NCBI GenBank assembly: GCA_034620365.1 | Contig: JAQGEQ010000299.1 | Coordinates: forward strand, 1,612,001 to 1,676,000 | Direction of reading: 5' to 3' | From: Pegea sp. RAD2-039 | Taxonomy: Eukaryota; Chordata; Thaliacea; Salpida; Salpidae | Length of the DNA stretch: 64,000 nt | Shown: positions 51,442-61,926 of the stretch, in pieces | Layout: every line of letters begins with the position of its first letter | How positions within the stretch are numbered: position 1 is the stretch's first letter | Program-made: the position numbers and the translations under genes | The notes under the pieces: model-generated | What the model saw: only the letters and a program-made list of their open reading frames with translations | What the model was told of the DNA's origin: nothing | The model's database searches: none

Positions 51442-52849
51442 AATCCTTAAAGAATTAAATCTGAATTTTTAAGTTGTTGATTTATAAACAGTTTGATTTT
51501 TGAAACTAGTTTTTAGCTTTTCTGAACTTTGAATTCAAATTTCATTTATTTAAAGTCAAACTTATTTTTGCATTTTGTATGATTTCTTGTAAACTTTAAA
51601 ATCTAGTAATCGATGTTATCTGATATCTTCATCATTTTTTAAATAAAACTCTGTGCGATGTACTAATTGTTGTAACACGTTTCAGCTGTGCTTTCTTCTT
51701 TTAATTGCAATTTTCATTTCAATTTCTTATTTTCAAGACTCTGAAACTATAAAAATCATGTTTTATACTTAGATTTGAATATTGGTTATAACAATTTCTG
51801 GAGTAACTTGTATCTAAATTAGAATTTGTTGATTCTTGCATTTTCAGCATCATCTTGTTCATTGTTATTCTTGTTGCTTCCAATTCAGAAAATTCTAAAT
51901 TTGTTCAACTTTTTCATTTATCATCAAAAAATAGGTTGCTGATTCAATTTATTGAATGTGCAATCTTAGACTGTTACTCTTCTTATACTGACACAAATTG
52001 TAATTTTTTTTCTTTTACATTTCTTTAGAGCAATAAACTCCTTTAAATAGCTCCATATTTCATAGATTTATCGCAACATCACCAAGTTGATAATGTGGAT
52101 GATAAGTAGGTTGTTGATAAAATCAACCTTTAATGCTTTTCAGCTTTTTCATTAATCTAAACGAAGAAAATAGTTTAGAACTGTTATTAGTTTCAATAAT
52201 TATATTTGTTTTTTATTTAAACTAGCTTAGAAGATCAGGTTTTTATATAAAAACCAAAATAATTTATCTACAAGCATTTATCTTTGTACACACGGCTTAA
52301 AAGTTTAAAAATAAGGAAATCACAAATTCAATCAATATTTCATTTAGATCACAAATACAGAACCAATAAATCTTAACAAACTAACAGCCTTGAAAATTAA
52401 TTTTTTTACTAAAACATGACTTAGAAATTAAAATCAAATATAAAATAACTTTATAATAATATTTTTTCATAAACATAAATATTTTATATTCGGTATTAAA
52501 AAAGAAAACATTTGTTATTCAAAGCTAATACTTAAAAAAAAACATATTGTAAGAATCTAATAATAATATATAAATATAATAATATAGAATCAAAGAATCA
52601 TACAACTGCGTTATATTCTATACTATATTCTATAGTATTACACCAATTGTGTTTTTAAGTAAAAGTAAATTTTTAGATTCAAAATAGGGAAATTGTGAGA
52701 AACTACTGTTATATACATTTGTCTAAATCTGAGTTCTTTCGGAATCATTTAATTTTAATATCATCACTTAAAGCGTATCCAGCAGGGATGCCAAAGCAGG
52801 CCCCTATTATTATTATAAAATAAAGTAAAACACAGTGATTTGCAAAAAA
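51442..52849. other. intergenic, nothing recognised
   Basis: A+T-rich 3' flank of the BCH-domain gene. No exon or repeat is recognised before the LINE remnant. Confidence 0.4.
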
Positions 52850-53175
52850 ATAATGGATCAAGACACAGTGAAATGGAAATTGTCTTTAGAAGCTCTTTCA
52901 AACTCTTTTTTCTTCCTCATCCTTCTTTTCTTTGCGGAGTAGTGACTACCACTTGCATCAATCTGCCGCGATCTTCTCCCCAACAACTGGTATTAATATT
53001 GATTGGATTCACATCGTGCAAAGATCTTCAGGTATTCTTTAAATGAAGAAAAGATATTGCATTTGACTTTTGATAGCTCCCCATGCAAAAACTTCTTTGG
53101 GATCCGTGTGTCTTTCATCCGACCGACGTATCCGAGTCAGCAAACCCTTTACTTGCTAGCATGCTTTAAATTGTT
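52850..53175 (-). mobile_element. LINE 3' remnant B
   Basis: On the minus strand from about 53140 the sequence reads LGYVGRMKDTRIPKKFLHGE and then LSKVKCN. Further on, after frame changes, it reads FKEYLKIFARCESN and NPININTSCWGEDRGR. This is the same post-RT segment as in remnant A (GHIRQMDD, RELSNGKH, NINTSSWKDIAADR), but in the opposite orientation and clearly diverged from it. It is G+C-richer than its surroundings, not functional, and lacks upstream RT motifs. Confidence 0.68.
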
Positions 53176-53644
53176 GTCAAAACAGTGAGCCAAAAAACTT
53201 CTTTGTTTCAGATCTTTTTGCTGCCACTTTAAACGTAATATGACAACAAAAATAAAAATTAAAAAACTTTGTTAACTTTTCAACAAATTCCAATTTTCAA
53301 GATTTTCAATTGTACAAGAGCGTACTGAAGACAAATGATTTTTAGATGGCAGCCTTGGTTTTGTTACAAAACTTTAGATGATCCCAGACCCTGGAGGTTA
53401 ACCGTGCGAGATTCACGAATATCTAATACGATGTATCACTACATCAAAGTATCTGTAATCGGTCTGAAATCTAGTTTAAGTTTATAGTAGTGATGGGTGA
53501 GTAAGGAGAACTGTTCTACAGTTTAGCCATCTTTTTCTAATATTTTCACTTTAGAAAAAAGTTGCTTGTTTATTTGTACAACAATTAATTCTCTGGTGGC
53601 GCAAAAGAAGAACCGAAAAAGCTGAAAACACTTTAAGTAAAGTA

Positions 53645-53914
53645 TTAGAAAGAAGAACTTGCAAATAATTTAGTAAAATTTCTTTTATAGTTTCTAAGGT
53701 ACCTTAAAACGATTTCTACTGCTTTTAATTTACGAAGCAAGTACGTTGTAATGTAGAAGTAATTACATGATCCACTTAACAGGTTACAAGCAACTGGTGC
53801 AACTTTAGAATGAAAACAATTGTTGAAAATAACTGTCAGTATAAAACAGATAATTTCACTAGCTGTTAACATGTGATTCAGCCTTTGAAATAGGAACTCA
53901 TTATCATAGTCCAC
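53645..53914 (-). pseudogene. minus-strand membrane-protein-like open frame in unit 1
   Basis: An 89-codon open frame on the minus strand, conserved in both duplication units. It reads DYDNEFLFQRLNHMLTASEI, then two hydrophobic stretches and VACNLLSGSCNYFYI. The spacing of 'AC..L......FYI..YL' resembles TM3 of the neighbouring seven-pass receptors (IACEVALDLSVTFYIIANFL), so it may be a relic or an exon of an inverted paralogue. No other exon is found. The copy in unit 2 stops 14 codons earlier. It may be only a chance open frame. Confidence 0.3.
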
Positions 53915-54318
53915 AGCTAACAGGTAAATTTAGTCAGATTTTAAGTTAATCTAAAAAATAATTCCTAATATATTGATCATTCTTCTAAAGATTTCAACTA
54001 TGTAACTTGATGTTTCACAAAAATGATGTATTGATTGTAGATTGTTTCAACTGAATAACCTAAAGCTAAAGTGATCGAAAATGATTTACATAAGCATTGT
54101 AAGCGATAAAGAATGACTAATTTCATTTTCTTGAGTAAATCCTTTTTATGGTTTATCTTTTTAGATAAATTGCATCACACATCACTTGAAAAATTACAAC
54201 AAGTGTAACATTGGTATCCAGGAAACTTATTATTTCTGATATAATTTGATGCAAGGTGAAAATAAAAGCATGTGCCTTTGTAAATTTTAAAGCAAAAACT
54301 TATTTTATTTGAAAAGTC

Positions 54319-55323
54319 ATGAAAGAGAACATTTCGTCAGATTTTTTTAAAAGTAATACATCTGAGTTAGAAAATGAAGATAAGCCTTTTAAAGAAATTT
54401 GGATTATTGCAGAAGTAAATACTTGTTTCTTAACAGCTGTTATGATCGTTGCGCTTGCTTCACTTTTCAGGTATGTAAAGTTAAGCTGTAAATGGAATTC
54501 AAGACAAAAAAATTCAAAAATGTTGATAATATTTGCTGTCTTGACAGCTTTCTTGTCTTTTATTCGGTTGTTATTAACTCAGTTAGTGATAATTGTTGGA
54601 TTGGTAGACTTGGTAGAAACTGCAGACATCGCATGTGAAGTGGCTTTAGATCTTTCAGTCACTTTTTACATTATTGCAAATTTTTTAACCTACCAATTTT
54701 ACTGGTTAAGACAAAAAATTTTGTATACGCAATCACCAACGAGCCAATTAAATGTAATATGGGTAAAGTTGTTAAGTTGGGCTTCAATTTTATTGGTTCT
54801 TATTGGAGCTATATTTCTTATAATTCTTTTTTTAATTCCTCTTAACTACAAGCAAACTTTAGTTGGTTGTTCTCGTAGAACAACAACAACAACAGATCCA
54901 GTTTTTTATATTGCTTTTTCGATTACTTTCATCGCTCAAGTAATAATTTTCTTTTTATTTGTGTACCCTCTTCGTTTTTATAAGAAACAGAGCAACATCA
55001 AAAATACAAGTAAAACTTCAAAGAAAATTAAAAGAGCTATTAAGTCGGCCACTATAACCTTGGTGATTTGTATATTATCTGACCTAATGGCCTTGGTCCT
55101 TGTAGCTATTGTATTACCAGCTACAACACCCAGAAGTATTACAAGTACTATCTACGATTTTAGTCTTGTGGTCAATATTTTATCGATTTTGATGTCTTTT
55201 GAAGACTTTAGGAGCTTTGGCTTAAAGATACGACAAAGAACAAACACCATGGACACAAAAACTGAACAAACTGCAGTTTCATCAGGTAATCAGTCAAACT
55301 TTGTTGTAACTACTACTGTTTGA
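54319..55323 (+). CDS. intronless seven-pass receptor-like protein, copy 1
   Basis: A single-exon frame of 334 aa with seven hydrophobic segments. TM1 starts near IWIIAEVNTCFLTAVMIVAL, TM2 near MLIIFAVLTAFLSFIRLLLT and TM3 with DIACEVALDLSVTFYIIANF. TM4 is SWASILLVLIGAIFLIILFL. Loop 2 has C in VGCSRRTTTTTD, TM5 ends FVYPLRFYKK, TM6 is IKSATITLVICILSDLMALV, and TM7 runs into FEDFRSFGLKIRQR. The Cys at the start of TM3 and the one in loop 2 could form the usual GPCR disulfide. There is no DRY or NPxxY motif. The N-terminus has N-glycosylation sites (NIS, NTS) and no signal peptide. I infer a lineage-specific GPCR-like receptor, perhaps chemosensory; no family is recognised. AATAAA follows at 55388. 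The gene is convergent with the CLP1 tail copy downstream. It is 19 residues different from copy 2. Confidence 0.8.
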   Translation: MKENISSDFFKSNTSELENEDKPFKEIWIIAEVNTCFLTAVMIVALASLFRYVKLSCKWNSRQKNSKMLIIFAVLTAFLSFIRLLLTQLVIIVGLVDLVETADIACEVALDLSVTFYIIANFLTYQFYWLRQKILYTQSPTSQLNVIWVKLLSWASILLVLIGAIFLIILFLIPLNYKQTLVGCSRRTTTTTDPVFYIAFSITFIAQVIIFFLFVYPLRFYKKQSNIKNTSKTSKKIKRAIKSATITLVICILSDLMALVLVAIVLPATTPRSITSTIYDFSLVVNILSILMSFEDFRSFGLKIRQRTNTMDTKTEQTAVSSGNQSNFVVTTTV

Positions 55324-55387
55324 GTTCAAAAACTGTTCTACTGGTTCATAAAAACTAAACCTAAATGTACTTATGTTAATATTCTTC

Positions 55388-55393
55388 AATAAA
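55388..55393 (+). terminator. poly(A) signal of receptor copy 1
   Basis: AATAAA 65 bases after the stop codon, conserved in the second unit (59021-59026). Confidence 0.6.
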
Positions 55394-56409
55394 CAAGATA
55401 CAAATATTTTGATGCAATTTATCTATATGAGTTTTTATACATCGATACTTTTAAATGTTTATTATTTCAACTTGTAATGGCGCAAGTTGTAGGTTCTTAG
55501 AAATATATTTGCATCGAAATAAGTTAAGTGTTGACCACTAAAGAAACTGACAGTTCTTAAAAATATTTAACATTTGTTGATGTAAGCTTTACTACCAGCT
55601 AGAATAGTGTTAACTAGAAAAGTGATTAATTTATTATGACGCAAATGATTTTCTGCAATGTTTGTATTTACATTAAAAAAAAGGTTTTCTAATAGTTGCA
55701 GTAGTGACTTTGTTACAATTTGGAACGAACTTAGATTCTGTTTATACAAAGAATTTGATTAAATTATTTTTAATGTAACAATGTAGAGATGTATTTTGAG
55801 TTGAAGCAACAAACTTTCAAGATTTAACAAATGCTATTTACATTTAATTTGTTATCACTTATTTGTTACAACAAATCTTGAAGAATATCATAACAGCTCA
55901 TTTATTTAACTCAAACAAACTTATTTTATTGTAATATTTTCCTACATGTAAAATTTAATCAAAAATAGAGTTTTTTTAAAATATGAAGATTAGATTGGCA
56001 AATAATTGTGCCAAGATGTATAGTTGAAAGCTGTTGATATAAAAGTGGTGCTGAAGACTAAAAATTGTGGAAATATGAAACTAACTCATCTAACTGTAGA
56101 TGTTAGAAACAATATTTAAAGATGAAGACATCAAATTACTTAAGTTTAAAACAGTTGAATCCGTATAGACACAAAATTAAATCTATAATTTCTTGATCTT
56201 CAACAAGATGTATCTATCAAAAATTCAATCATTAAAATTTTTTAAATATAAAAGAAAGAATTTCCACCAAATTCTCAACAACATAAAACTCATCGACAAA
56301 TTTCAAATTATTTTTCAACAAATCGAATATCCATCATCAGAAAATACCGACGTGGTAAAGGATTTGGGGCTGGTGATAAGACTCCTAATGTCTGAAAAAG
56401 AGTTGATCG

Positions 56410-57158
56410 TTACAAAGATTTAGAAGAACAGCAACTGACTTTGTTTTCAGCATCTACAGTAGTGACCCAGAGAAAGCCGCCCACATTGGTCTCACTGAGT
56501 ACTTCGTCCAAGGACTCGGCCATACTCATACTAATAATGTGGTACATGATATCAGAACTGGGTTCCACCTCCACTAGTTTTGTTTGTGTGTCTTCCTGCT
56601 CCATTCCTGATGCACAAAAAGATAAAGACTCTTCTTTAAAGGAAGGAATCAACAAACCTAACGGAAGACACGAATCTGGGTTTTCAGGGGCACCGATCTT
56701 GTAGATGTTGATTTCTTCAAAACTCAATTCAAAAGCGTAAGGGAAGAAGATTTTTCTAGGTCCGTAGAAGTACTGCATGATCATCACATCACGTGCTTCT
56801 CTTCGAAACTGTCGAGATCTAACAACTACACCTGCACAACAAGTTTCAAATTGTGATTAGTTCTGGATTGATTCAGAAAGCATGTGTAGGATCTTACCTG
56901 GTGATTTTGGTATTGAAATGAGTTTTACGAATTCTGGTAAGTCTTTTTTAAGATCATTGTATAGACGTTCACTATCAATTACTAGAACTATATCAGCTTC
57001 GAAACATTTAGCAGCATGTAAGATACACTGATAACCCTGTCCTTTAGTCCAGTTACATGTATCTATTACGCAGCCACCATGTGAAACTTCACTTTAATTG
57101 AAGAAACATTGATCAGATTGAAAAGGATGTTGATATTCGATAGAGTTACCTATTTGTG
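56410..57158 (-). pseudogene. CLP1: truncated CLP1 copy (last two exons only)
   Basis: Duplicate of the CLP1 3' end: exon 6 at 57091-56897 (from the offset) and exon 7 at 56831-56410, with the intervening intron and the same splice sites. The upstream border falls a few bases inside exon 5, so the N-terminal domain, Walker A motif and most of the kinase domain are missing. The open frame is intact and differs from the full gene by three replacements in exon 7. Because introns are kept, this is a segmental rather than a processed copy. It has no promoter or start codon of its own that I can see, so it is probably non-functional; read-through transcription or antisense effects are possible. Confidence 0.8.
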
Positions 57159-57306
57159 AGTATTTTCACTTTAGAAAAAAATTGCTTGTTTGTTTATATA
57201 AATATTAATTCTCTGGTGGAGCTGAAGAAGAACAGAAAAAGCTGAAAACACTTTAAGTAAAGTATTAGAAAGTAGAACTTGCAAAAAGTTTAGTAAAATT
57301 TCGTTT

Positions 57307-57534
57307 CTAGTTTCTAAGGTACCTTAATACAATTTCTACTGCTTTTAATTTACGAAGCAAGTACGTTGTAATGTAGAGGTAATTACATGATCCACTTAAC
57401 AGGTTACAAGCAACTGGTGCAACTTTAGAATGAAAACAATTGTTGAAAATAACTGTCAGTAAAAAACAGATAATTTCACTAGCTGTTAACATGTGATTCA
57501 GCCTTTGAAATAGAAACTCATTATCATAGTCCAC
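57307..57534 (-). pseudogene. minus-strand membrane-protein-like open frame in unit 2
   Basis: Copy of the frame at 53645-53914, shortened to 75 codons by a TAG where unit 1 has TAT (after RYLRN). The protein sequence before that differs at only two positions. The loss of the tail without other damage suggests weak or no constraint. Confidence 0.3.
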
Positions 57535-57951
57535 AGCTAACAGGTAAATTTAGCCAGATTTTAAGTTAATCTAAAAAATAATTCCTAATATATTGATCAT
57601 TCTTCTAAACATTTCAATTATGTAACTTGATGTTTCACAAAAATGATGTATTGATTGTAGATTGTTTCAACTGAATAACTTAAAGCTAAAGTTATCTAAA
57701 ATGATTTACATAAGCATTGTAAGCGATAAAGAATGACTAATTTCATTTTCTTGAGTAAATCCTTTTTATGATTTATTTGTTTAGATAAATTGCATCACAC
57801 ATCACTTGAAAAATTACAACAAGTGTAAATGGAAACAGGAAACTTGGTATCCAGGAAACATATTACTTCTAATATAAACTGATGCAAGGTGGAAATCAAG
57901 GTTTGGGCCTTTGTAAATTTTAAAGCAAAAACTTATTTTATTTGAAAAGTC

Positions 57952-58956
57952 ATGAAAGAGAACATTTCGTCAGATTTTTTTAAAAGTAATACATCTGAGT
58001 TACCGAATGAAGATAAGCCTTTTAAAGAAATTTGGATTATTGCAGAAGTTAATACTTGTTTCTTAACAGCTGTTATGATCGTTGCGCTTGCTTCACTTTT
58101 CAGGTATGTAAAGTTAAGCTGTAAATGGAATTCAAGACAAAAAAATTCAAAAATGTTGATAATATTTGCTGTCTTGACAGCTGTCTTGTGTTTCATTCGG
58201 TTGTTATTAACTCAGTTAGTGATAATTGTTGGATTGGTAGACTTGGTAGAAACTGCAGACATCGCATGTGAAGTGGTTTTAGATCATTCAGCCACTTTTT
58301 ACATTATTGCAAATTTTTTAACCTACCAATTTTACTGGTTAAGACAAAAAATGTTGTATACGCAATCACCAACGAGCCAATTAAATGTAATATGGGTAAA
58401 GTTGTTAAGTTGGGCTTCAATTTTATTGGTTTATATTGGAGCTATATTTCTTATAATTCTTTTTTTAATTCCTCTTAACTACAAGCAAACTTTAGTTGGT
58501 TGTTCTCGTAGAACAACAACAACAACAGATCCAGCTTTTTATATTGGTTTTTCAATTACTTTCGTCGCTCAAGTACTTATTTTCTTTTTATTTGTGTACC
58601 CTCTTCGTTATTATAAGAAACAGAGCAACATCAAAAATACAAGTAAAACATCAAAGAAAATTAAAAGAGCTATTAAGTCGGCCACTATAACCTTGGTGAT
58701 TTGTATATTATCTGACCTAATGGCCTTGGTCTTTGTAGCTATTGTATTACCAGCTACATCACCCAGAAGTATTATTAGTACTATCTACGATGTTAGTCTT
58801 GTGGTCAATATTTTATCGATTTTGATGTCTTTTGAGGATTTTAAGAGATTTGGCTTAAAGATAAGACAAAGAACAAACACCATGGACACAAAAACTGAAC
58901 AAACTGCAGTTTCATCAGGTAATCAGTCAAACTTTGTTGTAACTACTACTGTTTGA
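57952..58956 (+). CDS. intronless seven-pass receptor-like protein, copy 2
   Basis: A 334-aa paralogue of copy 1 with the same length, start, end and topology. The 19 replacements are spread over TM2 (AVLCF), TM3 (VVLDHSATF), TM4 (LVYIGA), TM5 (AFYIGFSITFVAQVLIFF), TM6 and the TM7 region (PRSIISTIYDV, FEDFKRF). By hand count about 24 base changes are nonsynonymous and 7 synonymous, near what neutrality would give. The charged N- and C-terminal tails and loops are nearly identical, so changes concentrate in and near the membrane segments. The poly(A) signal is at 59021. It is convergent with full-length CLP1 (stop at 60041). The family is not recognised; see copy 1. Confidence 0.8.
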   Translation: MKENISSDFFKSNTSELPNEDKPFKEIWIIAEVNTCFLTAVMIVALASLFRYVKLSCKWNSRQKNSKMLIIFAVLTAVLCFIRLLLTQLVIIVGLVDLVETADIACEVVLDHSATFYIIANFLTYQFYWLRQKMLYTQSPTSQLNVIWVKLLSWASILLVYIGAIFLIILFLIPLNYKQTLVGCSRRTTTTTDPAFYIGFSITFVAQVLIFFLFVYPLRYYKKQSNIKNTSKTSKKIKRAIKSATITLVICILSDLMALVFVAIVLPATSPRSIISTIYDVSLVVNILSILMSFEDFKRFGLKIRQRTNTMDTKTEQTAVSSGNQSNFVVTTTV

Positions 58957-59020
58957 GTTCAAAAACTGTTCTACTGGTTCATAAAAACTAAACCTAAACG
59001 TACTTATGTTAATATTCTTC

Positions 59021-59026
59021 AATAAA
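59021..59026 (+). terminator. poly(A) signal of receptor copy 2
   Basis: AATAAA 65 bases past the stop codon, matching 55388-55393 in unit 1. Confidence 0.6.
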
Positions 59027-60040
59027 CAAGTTACAAATATTTTGATGCAATTTATCCATATGAGTTTGTATACATCGACACTTTTAAATGTTTATTATTA
59101 CAACTTGTAATGGCGCAAGTTGTAGGTTCTTAGAAATATATTTGTGTCGAAATAAGTTAAGTGTTGACCACTAAAGAAACTGACAGTTCTTAAAAATATT
59201 AAACATTTGTTGATGTAAGCTTTACTACCAGCTAGAATAGTGTTAACTAGAAAAGTGATTAATTTAATATGACGCAAATGATTTTTTGCAATGTTTGTAT
59301 TTACATTAAAAAAGGTTTTCTAATAGTTGCAGTAGTGACTTTGTTACAATTTGGAACAAACTTAGATTCTGTTTATACAAAGAATTTGATTAAATTATTT
59401 TTAATGTAACAATGTAGAGAAGTATTTTGAGGTGAAGCAACAAACTTTCAAGATTTAACAAATGCTTTTCACATCTAATTTGTTATCACTTATTTGTTAC
59501 AACAAATCTTGAAGAATATCATAACAGCTCATTTATTTAACTCAAACAAACTTAGTTTATTGTAATATTTTCCTACATGTAAAATTTAATCAAAAATAGA
59601 GTTTTTTTAAAATATGAAGATTAGATTGGCAAATAATTGTGCCATGATGTATAGTTGAAAGCTGTTGATATAAAAGTGGTGCTGAAGACTAAAAATTGTG
59701 GAAATATGAAACTAACTCATCTAACTGTAGATGTTAGAAACAATATTTAAAGATGAAGACATCAAATTACTTAAGTTTAAAACAGTTGAATCCGTATAGA
59801 CACAAAATTAAATCTATAATTTCTTGATCTTCAACAAGATGTATCTATCAAAAATTCAATCATTAAAATTTTTTAAATATAAAAGAAAGAATTTCCACCA
59901 AATTCTCAACAACATAAAACTCATCGACAAATTTCAAATTATTTTTCAACAAATCGAATATCCATCATCAGAAAATACCGACGTGGTAAAGGATTTGGGG
60001 CTGGTGATAAGACTCCTAATGTCTGAAAAAGAGTTGATCG

Positions 60041-61926
60041 TTACAAAGATTTAGAAGAACAGCAACTGACTTTGTTTTCAGCATCTACAGAAGTGACCCA
60101 GAGAAAGCCGCCCACATTGGTCTCACTGAGTACTTCGTCCAAGGACTCGGCCATACTCATACTAATAATGTGGTACATGATATCAGAACTGGGTTCCACC
60201 TCCACTAGTTTTGTTTGTGTGTCTTCCTGCTCCATTCCTGATGCACAAAAAGATAAAGACTCTTCTTTAAAGGAAGGAATCAACAAACCTAACGGAAGAC
60301 ACGAATCTGGGATTTCAGGGGCACCGATCTTGTAGATGTTGATTTCTTCAAAACTCAATTCAAAAGCATAAGGGAAGAAGATTTTTCTGGGTCCGTAGAA
60401 GTACTGCTTGATCATCACATCACGTGCTTCTCTTCTAAACTGTCGAGATCTAACAACTACACCTACACAACAAGTTTCAAATTGTGATTAGTTCTGGATT
60501 GATTCAGAAAGCATGTGTAGGATCTTACCTGGTGATTTTGGTATTGAAATGAGTTTTACGAATTCTGGTAAGTCTTTTTTAAGATCATTGTATAGACGTT
60601 CACTATCAATTACTAGAACTATATCAGCTTCGAAACATTTAGCAGCATGTAAGATACACTGATAACCCTGTCCTTTAGTCCAGTTACATGTATCTATTAC
60701 GCAGCCACCATGTGAAACTTCACTTTAATTGAAGAAACATTGATCAGATTAAAAAGGATGTTGATATTCGATAGAGTTACCTATTTGTGAAGCACTTTGC
60801 ATTGAAGATATGAGCTAACCGCTGTACTAGGATGTGATACAGTTTGATATTACCAATTGGTGAGGTGTGACCAAAGTGATAAACAATAGGTGACTGCAAA
60901 TGTATTAAATTCAAACTATTTTAAGCATGTAGTTGATGAAATTACTTTGTGGTCGAAACTATCAACAGGGTCTGCCGGTCTTTCTAATGTTAAAGCACAT
61001 ACAGTACCAGGAATTGAAACACCTCCTTGTTCTACATCAATATCAATTAGAGTTGGTTTGTGTCCGAACCTCATGGCGTAATTTAAAAGTATTCTGTACA
61101 CGAAAATTTCTTATGAAATTGCCATCAATATTTACATCAACAAGATTACCTGCTTACTACACTTTTACCTACATCCTGTGGACCAGCTACTAGCACACGC
61201 GGACCTCTAACACCACCTTCTTTAGCTTTTCTTCTACAAGTTTCAAGGGCAGTGTGTATATTTAGATATATAATCATTGGTGTATCCTATAGATGAAGTT
61301 AAAAGTTAATACTTTGATGTATCAGTTTATAAATGAGATGAAACCTTTGAAACATAAGCAACCTCCCATCTACCACTAAGTTTGATGGAACAACCAAACC
61401 AAGTGAACACTGCAATTTTAGCATTTGGAGGATATTCATACTTTCTGTAGTTATAAATTTAAAAGTTAATAATTTGGTAATAATATCCTAATATTTTTAA
61501 ATAGTTATTATCAATACAGATTTCAATCATTACAAAGTTTAACAAAATAACTTTTTATAAATAATTTTATTATAAAAAATATGATTATAAAATTTGTTAA
61601 TTAACCAAATGTTTTAAACATTCATATAGATTATAAAATGTAAAACATATAAATGTATATCTGTATATGATAGAAAATATATTATCATAAAAAATTTAAC
61701 TAAAAATAACAACAACAGTAAAATAAAAAAGTTGTAATTACTTTTCAACTACTAATTCAGTTCCAAACACTTCAGCTTTTCCTTCTAAAACCTCCAAGGT
61801 AACTGTAGCAGTTGGTTCAACCTCAAACCTGAGTTCATTATCCTTTTCTAATTTGAACTCCTGGCATAGAATTGGATTTTCAGAATCACTTTGGACTCCT
61901 TGTCCACTTGCTACCACGGCAGTCAT
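60041..61926 (-). CDS. CLP1: CLP1 polynucleotide 5'-hydroxyl kinase / cleavage factor subunit
   Basis: Seven exons, 61926-61742, 61444-61345, 61286-61150, 61093-60946, 60893-60781, 60722-60529 and 60462-60041, give 432 aa (human 425). The N-terminal domain has [12 protein letters not shown] and [10 protein letters not shown]. The Walker A motif GPQDVGKS (about 130-137) is in exon 3. The central domain includes [35 protein letters not shown] and [18 protein letters not shown]. The C-terminal domain has [16 protein letters not shown] and [17 protein letters not shown]1 phosphorylates RNA 5'-OH ends, works with the TSEN tRNA-splicing endonuclease and sits in the pre-mRNA 3' cleavage complex CFII; it is nuclear. 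After SCLPLG there is an extra stretch of about 15 residues ([16 protein letters not shown]) not in human CLP1. Exons 6, 7 and the edge of exon 5 are duplicated at 56410-57158. The start is the first ATG in frame (MTAVVASGQ). Confidence 0.94.

Larger units (their letters stand above)
53540..57158 (+). repeat. 3.6-kb tandem segmental duplication, unit 1
   Basis: Head-to-tail duplicate of 57159-60790. It begins at TATTTTCACTTTAGAAAAAA and ends at CTATTTGTGA, where unit 2 starts directly. It holds the seven-pass receptor copy 1 and the last two exons of CLP1. The left breakpoint is in noncoding DNA and the right breakpoint lies a few bases inside CLP1 exon 5. Divergence from unit 2 is uneven: about 3% across the receptor frame and under 1% across the CLP1 tail, counted by eye. 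Confidence 0.9.
57159..60790 (+). repeat. 3.6-kb tandem segmental duplication, unit 2
   Basis: Second head-to-tail unit, joined to unit 1 without a spacer. Its CLP1 part continues without a break into the rest of the CLP1 gene, so unit 2 keeps the ancestral right-hand junction and unit 1 carries the new one at 57158/57159. Confidence 0.9.

Noticed and set aside
52840-53188. Plus-strand open frames as a small host gene
   Set aside because: The minus strand of the same interval encodes LINE tail motifs, so the plus-strand frames are shadows of a retrotransposon remnant.
56193-56423. Plus-strand open frame of 76 codons, identical in both duplication units (also 59824-60054)
   Set aside because: It begins at a TTG, is unrecognised, and lies in and antisense to the CLP1 3' end. 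The identity reflects low divergence of that part of the duplication. A real exon cannot be excluded, but nothing supports it.
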